This document shows positions 8,539 to 15,883 of a stretch of DNA of 46,046 bases, piece by piece. This DNA is from Rhodobacter sp. (GTDB lineage: Bacteria > Pseudomonadota > Alphaproteobacteria > Rhodobacterales > Rhodobacteraceae): NCBI GenBank assembly GCA_016704435.1, contig JADJAB010000021.1, positions 1 through 46,046 on the forward strand, in the 5' to 3' direction. The stretch's first letter is position 1. Every line of letters begins with the position of its first letter. The translations under genes and the position numbers were made by a program. The notes beneath the pieces are model-generated. The model worked only from the letters and a program-made list of their open reading frames with translations, did no database searches and was not told where the DNA came from.

Positions 8539-8892
8539 ATGCGGCACCTTTTCTTCGCCCTTCGCCTCTGTCTTGCGCTGTCGGTGGCGCTGGTGTCGGT
8601 GCATACCGCCGCTGGCCGGGCTGCGGCGATGGGCGCGGTCGAGCTGGAGCTGTGCACCGGGGCCGAGGTGGTCACCATCAGCCTGGACGCCAGCGGAACG
8701 CCGGTGAAGCGCCACCATGCCTGCCCCGATTGCGTGCTGTCGGGGCTGGCGACGCTTGTCGCCGCCGGGCTGCCGCAGCCCCCCGCCCAAGGCATGCGAC
8801 GGCTGGAGCGGCCTGCGCAGGCCGATCTGCTGCGGGCGGGCCTGCCGCCCTGCCCGATGGCGCGGGGGCCTCCGGGGCCGGCCGCCGCCTGA
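8539..8892 (+). CDS. Periplasmic hypothetical protein with CPDC motif, likely copper-related
   Basis: 117 residues. Residues 1-30 form a signal peptide (MRHLFFALRLCLALSVALVSV, cleavage probably after AAGRAAA). The mature part has GAVELELCTGAEVVTISLDASG, a pattern seen in DUF2946-like periplasmic proteins, then HHACPDCVLSGL and a proline-rich C-terminus with PPCP. The paired cysteines and histidines could bind a metal. The gene lies 51 bases upstream of a PCuAC copper chaperone gene on the same strand, and such pairs are common in this group, which supports a copper role by context only. Ribosome site AAGGGG is 3 bases from the ATG, so a slightly later start is possible. Confidence 0.7.
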   Translation: MRHLFFALRLCLALSVALVSVHTAAGRAAAMGAVELELCTGAEVVTISLDASGTPVKRHHACPDCVLSGLATLVAAGLPQPPAQGMRRLERPAQADLLRAGLPPCPMARGPPGPAAA

Positions 8893-8943
8893 TCCCGTTC
8901 ACCTGAAGTCCAGACCCAACCTGAACCCGAAAGGATGCCCGAC

Positions 8944-9476
8944 ATGCTGTCGCGCCGTTTTCTTCTTGCCGCCGCCGCGGCCCTGACACTGGCCCCTGCC
9001 ACCCTGGTCGCCGCCACTGCGGCCGTTGCCGAGGATCACCCCGAAACCTATCACGTCCACGAGCCCTACGCCCGCAGCATGGGCAGTGTCGGCGCCTCGG
9101 GCGCGGTGTTCATGGTGCTGCACAACAACGGCAGCACCGATGACCGCCCTGATCGGCGCGAAATCCGACGTGGGCCCAGAAGCTGGAGCTGCACCCACAC
9201 CATGACCGCCGATGGCGTCATGCAGATGCACGAGATCAGGGCGGCGTGCCGATGCCCGCGGGCGAGATGCACAGCTTCGTGCGCGGTGCCGACCACGTCA
9301 TGCTGATGGGCCTGACGCGCGAGTTGAAGGATGGCGACGTGTTCCCGCTGACGCTGGTCTTCGAATCGGGCGCCGAATTCACCTTCGACGTCGTGGTGGA
9401 CAATGCCCGCAAGCCCGCAGAGGGCGAGATGATGATGGAAGGCGAGGACCATTCCACGATGGACATGGGCGGCTGA
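8944..9476 (+). pseudogene. PCuAC-type periplasmic copper chaperone, several small frameshifts
   Basis: Copper(I) chaperone family that delivers copper to cytochrome oxidase in the periplasm. The start at 8944 (MLSRRFLLAAAAALTLAPATL, signal peptide) is chosen because AAAGGA at 8930-8935 is correctly spaced from it; an in-frame ATG at 8935 is too close. Intact segments are YARSMGSVGASGAVFMVLHNNG, TMTADGVMQMHE and, in another frame, VPMPAGEMHSFVRGADHVMLMGL to the end DHSTMDMGG. Four indels between 9148 and 9242 scramble the middle: extra C at CGCCCTGATC, extra G at GTGGGCCCAG, extra C at GCACCCACACC, and one base missing near GAGATCAGGG. After correction the protein is about 177 residues with the usual His/Met ligands. 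Confidence 0.85.
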
Positions 9477-9539
9477 CGAAGGCCGCGCTTGCGCCCGCCG
9501 GACCGCAGCGGCTAGCCTGTTGCGGTCCGAGAGGCCCTG

Positions 9540-10214
9540 ATGACCACATCCCAGTCCCCCAAGCCGCCCAGCCCGCGCACCCGTGTTCGCCGGCTGCACG
9601 AAAAGGCCGCCTATGACGCGGCGACCATCGCGGCGATCCTTGACGCGATGCCGCTGGCGCATGTCGGCCACCTGGTCGGCGGCGCGCCGGTGGTGACGCC
9701 GACGCTGCAATGGCGGATCGGCGCGCGCGTGTTCTGGCACGGCTCTGCCGCCAGCCGGATGATGAAGGCGGCAGCCGGGGCGCAGGTCTGCCTGACGGTG
9801 ACCTGCGTCGACGGCATGGTTCTGGCGCGATCCGGGCTGGAGCATTCGGTCAACTACCGTTCGGTCATGGTGTTTGGCGAGGCCGAGGCGGTGACCGGTG
9901 CCGAGGCCAAGGAAGCGGCGCTGAAGGCGATGATGGAACAGCTTTTCCCCGGAAGGTGGGCGGCCCTGCGTCCGATGACGGCGCAGGAGCTGAAGGCCAC
10001 CGCGATCCTGTCGCTGCCCCTGACCGAGGCTTCGGCCAAGATCGCGGCGGGGCCGCCGACCGATCCGCCGGAAGATGTCGGCTGGCCGGTCTGGGCGGGT
10101 GAGCTGCCGATGGCCACCGCGGTTCTGCCGCCGGTTGCCGCGCCAGATCTGGCCCCCGATCTGGCCGACCCGCCGCCCTATCTTTCCGCGTTCCGCTGGG
10201 GTGAGCGGCGGTAA
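9540..10214 (+). CDS. Pyridoxamine 5'-phosphate oxidase-family (flavin-nucleotide-binding) protein
   Basis: 224 residues. After a polar N-terminal tail, RVRRLHEKAAYDAATIAAILDAMPLAHVGHLVGGAPVVTPT is the typical beginning of the split-barrel FMN-binding family (Pyridox_ox_2), followed by GARVFWHGSAASRMMKA, VCLTVTCVDGMVLARSGLEHSVNYRSVMVFG. The role of this subfamily is not established; members are often called flavin-nucleotide-binding or nitroreductase-associated proteins. The C-terminal 40 residues are proline- and alanine-rich. It stands 63 bases after the copper chaperone gene and could be cotranscribed with it. Confidence 0.85.
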   Translation: MTTSQSPKPPSPRTRVRRLHEKAAYDAATIAAILDAMPLAHVGHLVGGAPVVTPTLQWRIGARVFWHGSAASRMMKAAAGAQVCLTVTCVDGMVLARSGLEHSVNYRSVMVFGEAEAVTGAEAKEAALKAMMEQLFPGRWAALRPMTAQELKATAILSLPLTEASAKIAAGPPTDPPEDVGWPVWAGELPMATAVLPPVAAPDLAPDLADPPPYLSAFRWGERR

Positions 10215-10215
10215 G

Positions 10216-10285
10216 GCAAACGCGCGGCTGGCGCCGCAAGTCCTTTGTCTCGTCGAAACGCTTGCGCGCTTCTCCTCGGGTGGGG
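10216..10285. repeat. Partial copy D of the composite repeat (outer arm only)
   Basis: The 143-base gap before prmA begins with CAAACGCGCGGCTGGCGCCG and CAAGTCCTTTGTCTCGTCG, which matches the outer left arm of copies A, B and C. No inner GGAGTATTTG arm follows. The remainder of the gap holds only the prmA ribosome site. Confidence 0.7.
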
Positions 10286-10357
10286 GCGGGGGCGGGACCT
10301 CGGCTTGCCATGCCGGGGCGAAGCGCGTAAGGCCGCCGCAAATGAGGGAGAGCGCCG

Positions 10358-11230
10358 ATGTCCACCTATACCGCGCTGACCACGCTTGACGGCGAGGCCG
10401 CCGCCCGCGCCCTGGGCGAGGCGCTGGAGCGGATGGACCCCGAGCCCTACGGCGTCGGCGTGTTCGAGATCGAGGACGGCTCGGGCCGCTGGGAAGTGGG
10501 CGGCTATTTCCACGGCGCCCCCGACGGGATCGTGCTGGAAATCCTTGCCACCGCCTTTGACGCGCGGCCCTTCGCGGTGTCGGAACTGCCCGATGTCGAC
10601 TGGGTCGCCAAGGTCCAGCGCGAATTGCACCCGGTCGATGCCGGCCGCTTCTTCGTCTATGGCAGCCATGATGCCGACCGCGTGCCCGAGGGAAGGGTGG
10701 CGCTGGAGATCGAGGCCTCGATGGCCTTCGGCACCGGGCATCACGCCACCACGCTGGGCTGCCTGCTGGCCTTTGACCGGCTGTTCAGCGCCGGGCTGCG
10801 GCCAGTGAATGTCGCCGATATCGGTGCAGGCACGGCAGTGCTGGCGATGGCGGCGGCCAAGGTTCTGCCCGAAGCGCGGCTGCTGGCCAGCGACATCGAC
10901 CCGGTCGCGGTGGATGTGGCGCGGGTGAACCTGGCGGTGAACGGGCTGGAGGGGCGGGTGCTGTGTGTCGAGGCGGCGGGCTTCGACCATGTCAGCATCC
11001 GCAAGGCAGCGCCCTTCGATCTGGTCTTTGCCAATATCCTGAAGGGCCCGCTGATCGAACTGGCGCCCGAGATGGCGCGGCATGTCGTCGCGGGCGGGCT
11101 GGTGATTCTGTCCGGGCTGCTGGTCGTTCAGGCCGAGGCGGTGGTTGACGCTTACGTAGTGGCGGGTTTCCGTCTCCAATCCCGCGACGATCTGGGGGAA
11201 TGGAGCGCTTTGGTTCTTGAGCGTGTCTAA
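10358..11230 (+). CDS. prmA: Ribosomal protein L11 methyltransferase
   Basis: 290 residues. SAM-dependent enzyme that trimethylates ribosomal protein L11. The substrate-recognition N-terminal domain (to about residue 95) is followed by the Rossmann domain with motif I ADIGAGTAVLAMAAA, the ASDIDPVAVDVARVN ribose-binding acidic loop, and the FANIL motif before the final strands. The ATG at 10358 is preceded by GAGGGAGAG. AMAFGTGHHATT, the hinge motif of PrmA proteins, is intact. Ends 111 bases before the next gene; the gap is unusually AT-rich (TTTTTTAACATAAAATGC at 11238) and may hold a promoter. Confidence 0.95.
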   Translation: MSTYTALTTLDGEAAARALGEALERMDPEPYGVGVFEIEDGSGRWEVGGYFHGAPDGIVLEILATAFDARPFAVSELPDVDWVAKVQRELHPVDAGRFFVYGSHDADRVPEGRVALEIEASMAFGTGHHATTLGCLLAFDRLFSAGLRPVNVADIGAGTAVLAMAAAKVLPEARLLASDIDPVAVDVARVNLAVNGLEGRVLCVEAAGFDHVSIRKAAPFDLVFANILKGPLIELAPEMARHVVAGGLVILSGLLVVQAEAVVDAYVVAGFRLQSRDDLGEWSALVLERV

Positions 11231-11340
11231 ACACCTGTTTTTTAACATAAAATGCATTTTGAGGTTTACCTTCCGGGGGTTCTTGCCCAAGATTTGCCAC
11301 AATCTGACCTCATCAATTCCATAAGGCGGGGGCCTGTACG

Positions 11341-11700
11341 ATGGTGAAGCAAATGTGGGCTGACCCGAACCTCAATGACTTCTACGGTCGCGTCTCGCGG
11401 ATCGAGAAGGCACATGCCAAGGGTTATGGCTTCGAGGCGCGCGGCACGATGGGCCGGTCGACCACCTGGAAGCGGGAACGCTCTGGCTGGCGCTTCGTCA
11501 AGCCGCTGGCGCTGGTGCTGGCCGTCGGCATCGGCATGAAGGGTGTGATCCACTTCTACGTCGGCGCTCAGCTTTATGAAGAGCGCGTGACGCAGCTGCT
11601 GGCGGGCGAGGGCTTCGACCCGGTGGGCGGCGCGCTGATGCAGGCCGACCCGGTGACGCTGGCGATTTCGGGCGCGCTGTCGGAGGTCTTCAAGAAGTAA
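11341..11700 (+). CDS. Conserved hypothetical single-pass membrane protein
   Basis: 119 residues, highly basic N-terminal half (MVKQMWADPNLNDFYGRVSRIEKAHAKGYGFEARGTMG), then one hydrophobic segment at about residues 56-78 (PLALVLAVGIGMKGVIHFYVGA) and a soluble C-terminal tail. The first half reads like a cytoplasmic domain anchored by the one membrane helix. I recognise it as the kind of short protein conserved among Rhodobacterales but no function is known to me. It is followed after 27 bases by a strong terminator. Confidence 0.75.
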   Translation: MVKQMWADPNLNDFYGRVSRIEKAHAKGYGFEARGTMGRSTTWKRERSGWRFVKPLALVLAVGIGMKGVIHFYVGAQLYEERVTQLLAGEGFDPVGGALMQADPVTLAISGALSEVFKK

Positions 11701-11727
11701 TTCCGCCGTCGCAGGATGGCAAAGCGA

Positions 11728-11768
11728 AAGGCCGCCCCCGGGGTTCCGGGAGGCGGCCTTCGTCTGTC
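11728..11768. terminator. Intrinsic terminator, probably bidirectional
   Basis: AAGGCCGCC at 11728-11736 pairs with GGCGGCCTT at 11752-11760, with a further CCCGG/CCGGG core and TTC loop, followed by TTCGTCTGT on the plus strand and by A/T-rich GCTTTCG on the minus strand read-out. It sits between the convergent ends of the 11341-11700 gene and the DUF1127 gene, so it can serve both. Confidence 0.75.
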
Positions 11769-11809
11769 TGCGACTTTGACCCGCGTGGGGCCGGCGTTCG
11801 GGGAGGCGC

Positions 11810-12013
11810 TCAGCGCCCCAGCATCTCGATGTCACCACGGCACAGGCCGATATCGTCCAGCTCGCGGTCTGAGAGCTTGCCGAGGGCCTTGCGGGTGATG
11901 CGCGTGTCGTTCCATGCCCCGAACATCGAGGTGATGTTCGACAGGGCATTGACGGCACGGTACGTCGTGATGGCGCCGAACGGCGCAGGGCGGCTCGTTT
12001 CGATGGCGGCCAT
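11810..12013 (-). CDS. DUF1127 small protein
   Basis: 67 residues ending in the DUF1127 core (TRITRKALGKLSDRELDDIGLCRGDIEMLG), a roughly 40-residue arginine-rich domain found in short stress-related proteins; in Rhodobacter sphaeroides one member (CcaF1) is an RNA-binding regulator. The frame is open further up to 12157, but the start at 12013 is chosen because GAAAAGGAACACATC places AAAGGA 9 bases before this ATG and the added residues would be unlike the family. Small size and Leu/Arg-rich content point to RNA binding, but nothing in this sequence fixes that. Confidence 0.88.
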   Translation of the reverse strand: MAAIETSRPAPFGAITTYRAVNALSNITSMFGAWNDTRITRKALGKLSDRELDDIGLCRGDIEMLGR

Positions 12014-12170
12014 GATGTGTTCCTTTTCAATTCTGCTCAGATCTGAAGCGTTGTGCTTCGATGACACCCAGATATTCCTGCTGCAGGTGCAAAGCAAGCC
12101 GGCGGCCAGCATGACCGCCTTGCAGCCGTTGCATGGCTGCGGACACAATTTCGCCATCTATTTTATGGGG

Positions 12171-12194
12171 GTTTCTCACGGATGGGTGAGAAAC
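12171..12194. repeat. Short inverted repeat in the DUF1127-ruvC gap
   Basis: GTTTCTCAC (12171-12179) and GTGAGAAAC (12186-12194) are perfect 9-base arms around GGATGG. The gap 12014-12346 is 333 bases and otherwise holds the DUF1127 upstream region, a candidate LexA site, and the ruvC leader. The repeat could be an operator for the minus-strand DUF1127 gene (about 160 bases upstream of its start) or a small hairpin; no T-run follows, so a terminator is unlikely. Confidence 0.5.
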
Positions 12195-12283
12195 GTCGCT
12201 TCCGCGATCTGCCCGGTCGCTTTCTGCACCTGCATAATGATGGGACGCGAGAGGGGCAAGCGCAAAGATGGATGTTGGCGGAT

Positions 12284-12298
12284 GTTCCCTTTTCGTGC
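12284..12298. promoter_or_regulatory. Candidate LexA (SOS) box upstream of ruvC
   Basis: GTTC-N7-GTGC (GTTCCCTTTTCGTGC) matches the alphaproteobacterial SOS box GTTC-N7-GTTC at 7 of 8 fixed bases, and ends 48 bases before the ruvC ATG. ruvA and ruvB are LexA targets in several bacteria. A single 7/8 match can arise by chance, so the position relative to ruvC is what makes it worth listing. Confidence 0.35.
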
Positions 12299-12346
12299 TA
12301 GTCGATAAAAAACGATGCAGAAAGACTGCGGAATGACGGGGGCAGG

Positions 12347-12868
12347 ATGCGGGTGATCGGGATCGACCCTGGTTTGCGGAACCTTGGCTGGGGGGTTATC
12401 GACGTCGCGGGCGCGCGGATCGCCCATGTCGCGAACGGCATCTGCCACTCCGACGGGGCCGAGGGCGATCTGGCGCAGCGGCTGTGCAGTCTGCACACGC
12501 AGCTGACCGAGGTGTTCCGGGCCTGGCAGCCGGAAACGGCGGCGGTGGAGCATACATTCGTCAACAAGGACGCGGTGGCGACGCTGAAGCTGGGCCAGGC
12601 GCGGGGGATTGCCCTGCTGGTGCCGGCGCAATTCGGGCTGGAGGTCGGGGAATACGCGCCGAATGCGGTGAAAAAGACCGTGGTGGGTGTGGGCCATGCG
12701 GCCAAGGTGCAGGTCGATCACATGGTGCGGCTGCATCTGCCGGGGGTCACGATCGCCGGGCCGGATGCGGCCGACGCGCTGGCAGTGGCGATCTGCCATG
12801 CCCATCATGAGCAATCGTCAGGCCGGTTGCAGGCAGCCCTGAGGACGGCGGCGAGGGCGGCGGGATGA
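12347..12868 (+). CDS. ruvC: Crossover junction endodeoxyribonuclease RuvC
   Basis: 173-residue Holliday-junction resolvase that makes paired nicks on symmetrically opposed strands. The four acidic catalytic residues are present: D7 (GIDPGLRN), E68 (AAVEHTFVN), D140 and D143 (GPDAADALAVA). Length and layout agree with the family. The TGA stop overlaps the ruvA ATG (ATGA, 12865-12868), indicating translational coupling in a ruvC-ruvA-GIY-YIG-ruvB operon. An AGGATG-adjacent GGGGGCAGG is the likely ribosome site. Confidence 0.97.
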   Translation: MRVIGIDPGLRNLGWGVIDVAGARIAHVANGICHSDGAEGDLAQRLCSLHTQLTEVFRAWQPETAAVEHTFVNKDAVATLKLGQARGIALLVPAQFGLEVGEYAPNAVKKTVVGVGHAAKVQVDHMVRLHLPGVTIAGPDAADALAVAICHAHHEQSSGRLQAALRTAARAAG

Positions 12869-13548
12869 TCGGCAAGATCTCGGGCCGGCTGGACTGGAAG
12901 GGCAGCGAGCAGGTCCTGATCGACTGCCGGGGCGTGGGCTATCTCGTCTACGTCAACGACCGCACCATGGCCGGGCTGCCGCCAGTGGGCGAATTCTGCG
13001 CGCTCTACACCGATCTTCTGGTGCGCGAGGACCTGCTGCAGCTGTTCGGCTTTCCGACCCTGCTGGACAAGGAGTGGCACAAGCTGCTGATGACGGTGCA
13101 GGGCGTCGGGGCCAAGGCTTCGATGGCCATTCTGGGCGCGCTGGGGGCCGAGGGCGTGGCGCGGGCGATCACTCTGGGCGATGCGCGTTCGGTGCAGTCG
13201 GCGCCGGGCGTGGGGCCGAAGCTGGCGCAGCGGGTGATCCTGGAGCTGAAGGCCAAGGCGCCCTCGGTGATGGCGATGGGCGCGAAGCTGACGGTGACGG
13301 CCGAGGTGGACGATGCGGTGATCGAACCGATGCCAGAGGCGGCGCCGAGGAAGCCCGCCAAGGCGGATGCGGGCGCCGCGTTGCGCGCAGGCTATGCGGC
13401 GGACGCGCTGTCGGCGCTGTTGAACCTGGGCTACGGCCAGGGCGACGCGGCGCAGGCGGTGGCGACGGTATCGGGCGAAGAGGAGCCGGGCGTCGATACG
13501 ACCACGCTGATCCGCCGTGCGCTGAAGCTTCTGGCGCCGAGGGGATAG
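12865..13548 (+). CDS. ruvA: Holliday junction branch migration protein RuvA
   Basis: 227 residues. Tetrameric DNA-binding subunit that loads RuvB on junctions. OB-fold N-terminus (MIGKISGRLDWKGSEQVLIDCRGVGYLVYVN), two helix-hairpin-helix regions (LMTVQGVGAKASMAILG and VQSAPGVGPKLAQRVILELK), a flexible linker with EPMPEAAPRKP, and the RuvB-contacting domain III at the C-terminus (AADALSALLNLGYGQGDAAQAVA). Slightly longer than E. coli RuvA because of the linker. It overlaps ruvC by four bases and is followed after three bases by the GTG of the GIY-YIG gene. Confidence 0.96.
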   Translation: MIGKISGRLDWKGSEQVLIDCRGVGYLVYVNDRTMAGLPPVGEFCALYTDLLVREDLLQLFGFPTLLDKEWHKLLMTVQGVGAKASMAILGALGAEGVARAITLGDARSVQSAPGVGPKLAQRVILELKAKAPSVMAMGAKLTVTAEVDDAVIEPMPEAAPRKPAKADAGAALRAGYAADALSALLNLGYGQGDAAQAVATVSGEEEPGVDTTTLIRRALKLLAPRG

Positions 13549-13551
13549 CGG

Positions 13552-14433
13552 GTGCAGCTTCGTGATCTTGTCGCGGCCGCTGGCGTTCGACCTGACAAGG
13601 TGACGGTTCTTTTCCATGTCTCGCCACGCCCCGCACTTCATCGCGCTTTGCCAATGCTGGCCGAGGAGGAGCCGGACCTGTTCGACGCCTTTCAGAACAA
13701 TCACGGCCCCCGGATCGAGGCGACCATCAGGAACCGGCCCTACGTGCTGTCGTTCGTGAACACTTCGGGGCGGGAATACTGCTTGGCCGGCCTTTTTGCG
13801 ATCACTGGCCATTGCTTTCGCACGAATGAGGACCTTGACGACAATCCGCGCAATCGCGCGCTGCAAGAACGCTATGGCGATCGCAGCTTTACCGCGTTCG
13901 GAACGGAAACCGGGCTTCCGGGCCGTCTGGTCTTTGATCTGTCACCCGCGCCCGAAATGGCGGATCTGGCGGGCCGCCTGATCGTGGAAAAGCCTGCGGG
14001 CCGCGCCTACGCCAGATTGGCAGAGACCCTTGATTGCCCGGTGGTCGAGATTGCGCGGAAGCGGCAGCTGATACCGCCCGCGCCGGATTGGGACGGGTTC
14101 ATTGTGACCGCAGCCGAGGTGCGGCGGATGCCTTCTGCCCATGCCGCGCGGCTGCGCGAATGGCGCGGGGTCTATCTGATCGTGGATGAGGCCGATGGTC
14201 AGCGCTATGTCGGGTCTGCCTCGGGGGCCGAGAACCTGCTTGGCCGCTGGCAGGCCCATGTTGCGCGTGACCGGGGAGTAACGGCGGAACTTGGGAAAAG
14301 AGACCCGACCGGCTTTCGGTTCTCGATACTTGAGCTTCTTGCGCCAAGTGCCTCGGCCGAGGAAGTGCTTGCGATCGAAGGCAACTGGAAGGATCGTCTG
14401 GCGACACGGAGTTGGGGGTTGAACAGGAACTGA
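13552..14433 (+). CDS. GIY-YIG nuclease-domain protein nested in the ruv operon
   Basis: 293 residues from GTG 13552, three bases after the ruvA stop (ribosome site AGGGGA inside the ruvA end); its TGA at 14431-14433 shares an A with the ruvB ATG. The C-terminal 90 residues are a GIY-YIG domain with all key positions: GVY (206-208), YVG (219-221), R232, E276 and N291 in GLNRN. The N-terminal 200 residues (LFHVSPRPALHRALPML, YVLSFVNTSGREYCLAGLFAITG) form a separate domain I cannot name, of a type that also accompanies stand-alone GIY-YIG proteins in other genomes. GC is visibly lower (about 60 percent by sample lines) than in ruvA and ruvB (around 70-75), suggesting acquisition by transfer. 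Target unknown; context suggests recombination or junction processing, but a passenger role (defence or mobile element origin) is equally possible. Confidence 0.85.
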   Translation: MQLRDLVAAAGVRPDKVTVLFHVSPRPALHRALPMLAEEEPDLFDAFQNNHGPRIEATIRNRPYVLSFVNTSGREYCLAGLFAITGHCFRTNEDLDDNPRNRALQERYGDRSFTAFGTETGLPGRLVFDLSPAPEMADLAGRLIVEKPAGRAYARLAETLDCPVVEIARKRQLIPPAPDWDGFIVTAAEVRRMPSAHAARLREWRGVYLIVDEADGQRYVGSASGAENLLGRWQAHVARDRGVTAELGKRDPTGFRFSILELLAPSASAEEVLAIEGNWKDRLATRSWGLNRN

Positions 14434-15461
14434 TGGCGACACCCGATCCCGCCCTGCGGCCCGACAAGTTGCCCGAGGATGGCGACCGCGCCTTGCGGCC
14501 GCAGGTGCTGGAGGAATTCATCGGCCAGCAGGAGGCGCGGGCCAATCTGCGCGTCTTCATCGACTCGGCCCGGATGCGTGGCGAGGCGATGGACCATACG
14601 CTGTTCCACGGCCCGCCCGGTCTGGGCAAGACCACGCTGGCGCAGATCATGGCGCGCGAACTCGGGGTCGGGTTCCGGATGACCTCGGGGCCGGTGCTGG
14701 CGCGTCCGGGCGATCTGGCGGCGATCCTGACCAATCTGGAGCCGCGCGACGTGCTGTTCATCGACGAGATCCACCGGCTGTCGCCCGTGGTCGAGGAGGT
14801 GCTTTATCCCGCACTGGAGGATTTCGCGCTGGATCTGGTGATCGGCGAGGGGCCGGCGGCACGGACGGTGCGGATCGACCTGCAACCCTTTACGCTGGTC
14901 GGTGCGACGACGCGGCTGGGCCTCTTGACCACGCCCCTGCGCGACCGCTTCGGGATTCCGACCCGGCTGGAGTTCTATACCGAGGCCGAATTGCACGAGA
15001 TCGTCACCCGCGGCGCCCGGTTGTTGGGGGTACGGGCGGACCCCGAGGGGTGCCGCGAGATTGCCCGGCGCGCGCGGGGGACGCCGCGGATCGCGGGGCG
15101 GCTGTTGCGGCGGGTGGTGGATTTCGCGCTGGTGGAAGAGGGCGGGCATGTCTCGCGCGCGCTGGCCGACCGGGCGCTGACCCGGCTGGGGGTGGACAAG
15201 CTGGGGCTGGACAGCGCCGACCGGCGCTATCTGGTGCTGCTGGCCGAGAATTACGGCGGCGGGCCGGTGGGGGTGGAGACCATCGCGGCCGCCCTGTCCG
15301 AGCCTCGGGACGCGATCGAGGAAGTGATCGAGCCCTATCTCCTGCAGCAGGGGCTGATCCAGCGGACGCCGCGCGGGCGGATGCTGGGGGCGAAGGCCTG
15401 GCGGCATCTGGGGCTGGAGGCGCCGAAAGCGCCCGGGCAGAGCGACCTCTTCGACGGGTGA
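14433..15461 (+). CDS. ruvB: Holliday junction branch migration helicase RuvB
   Basis: 342 residues. AAA+ motor of the RuvAB branch-migration complex. Walker A GPPGLGKT (60-67), Walker B IDEIHRLS (DEIH 111-114), sensor 1 GATTR, arginine finger region PLRDRFGI, and a C-terminal winged helix ending in RTPRGRMLGAKAWRHLGL. The ATG at 14433 (MATPDPALRPDKLPEDGDRALRP) is preferred over an upstream TTG at 14412 as it gives the family N-terminus; it overlaps the GIY-YIG stop as TGATG with GGAAC just upstream, so it depends on coupled translation. Intact. Confidence 0.97.
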   Translation: MATPDPALRPDKLPEDGDRALRPQVLEEFIGQQEARANLRVFIDSARMRGEAMDHTLFHGPPGLGKTTLAQIMARELGVGFRMTSGPVLARPGDLAAILTNLEPRDVLFIDEIHRLSPVVEEVLYPALEDFALDLVIGEGPAARTVRIDLQPFTLVGATTRLGLLTTPLRDRFGIPTRLEFYTEAELHEIVTRGARLLGVRADPEGCREIARRARGTPRIAGRLLRRVVDFALVEEGGHVSRALADRALTRLGVDKLGLDSADRRYLVLLAENYGGGPVGVETIAAALSEPRDAIEEVIEPYLLQQGLIQRTPRGRMLGAKAWRHLGLEAPKAPGQSDLFDG

Positions 15462-15580
15462 AGCAGATGCGCGGCTGCCGCCGCAAGTCCTTTTGCTTGC
15501 CCGTGGCAGGCGCGCTGCCCGGACCTGGAGGTTGCGCCTTTGGAGGGCCTGAGTGCCTCCGGCGGGAGTATTTGGAAAAG
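15462..15580. repeat. Partial copy C of the composite repeat
   Basis: Directly after the ruvB stop: GAAGCAGATGCGCGGCTGCC and GCCGCAAGTCCTTTTGCTTG (outer left arm), then about 60 unrelated bases, then TGCCTCCGGCGGGAGTATTTGG (inner left arm). The right-hand halves are missing. The 422-base gap to the next gene (15462-15883) has nothing else I can name apart from a GGAAGGGG ribosome site at its end. Confidence 0.75.
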
Positions 15581-15883
15581 AGCAGGCCCTGGGGGCGGGG
15601 AGGGCCGGGCAAGTCGATGGGCGAGCGGTGCCGGATGGCACCGCGGGCTGCAAGGGCCGGTGCCGGACGCGGCGGCGTCGACTTGCGGCCCGGTGTTTTT
15701 CCCTGGCAGGCTGACCGGGGGGATGGGATGGTCGATCCATGACCGGCAGAAGGCGGAAAGCCGGGCGACAGGGCGGCGGATCGGCTTTGGCGGGTGCTTG
15801 AGGTCGGCGACGGAAACGGTGTTGACCTTGCCGCCGGCTTTCGCCGCGAATGGGGCCTGCGCGGACCGGAGGGAAGGGGCGGC

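Noticed and set aside
11701..11809. CcsR-type small RNAs downstream of the DUF1127 gene, as in Rhodobacter sphaeroides
   Set aside because: Only a single bidirectional terminator is present; none of the expected series of CCUCCUCCC-bearing hairpins is seen.
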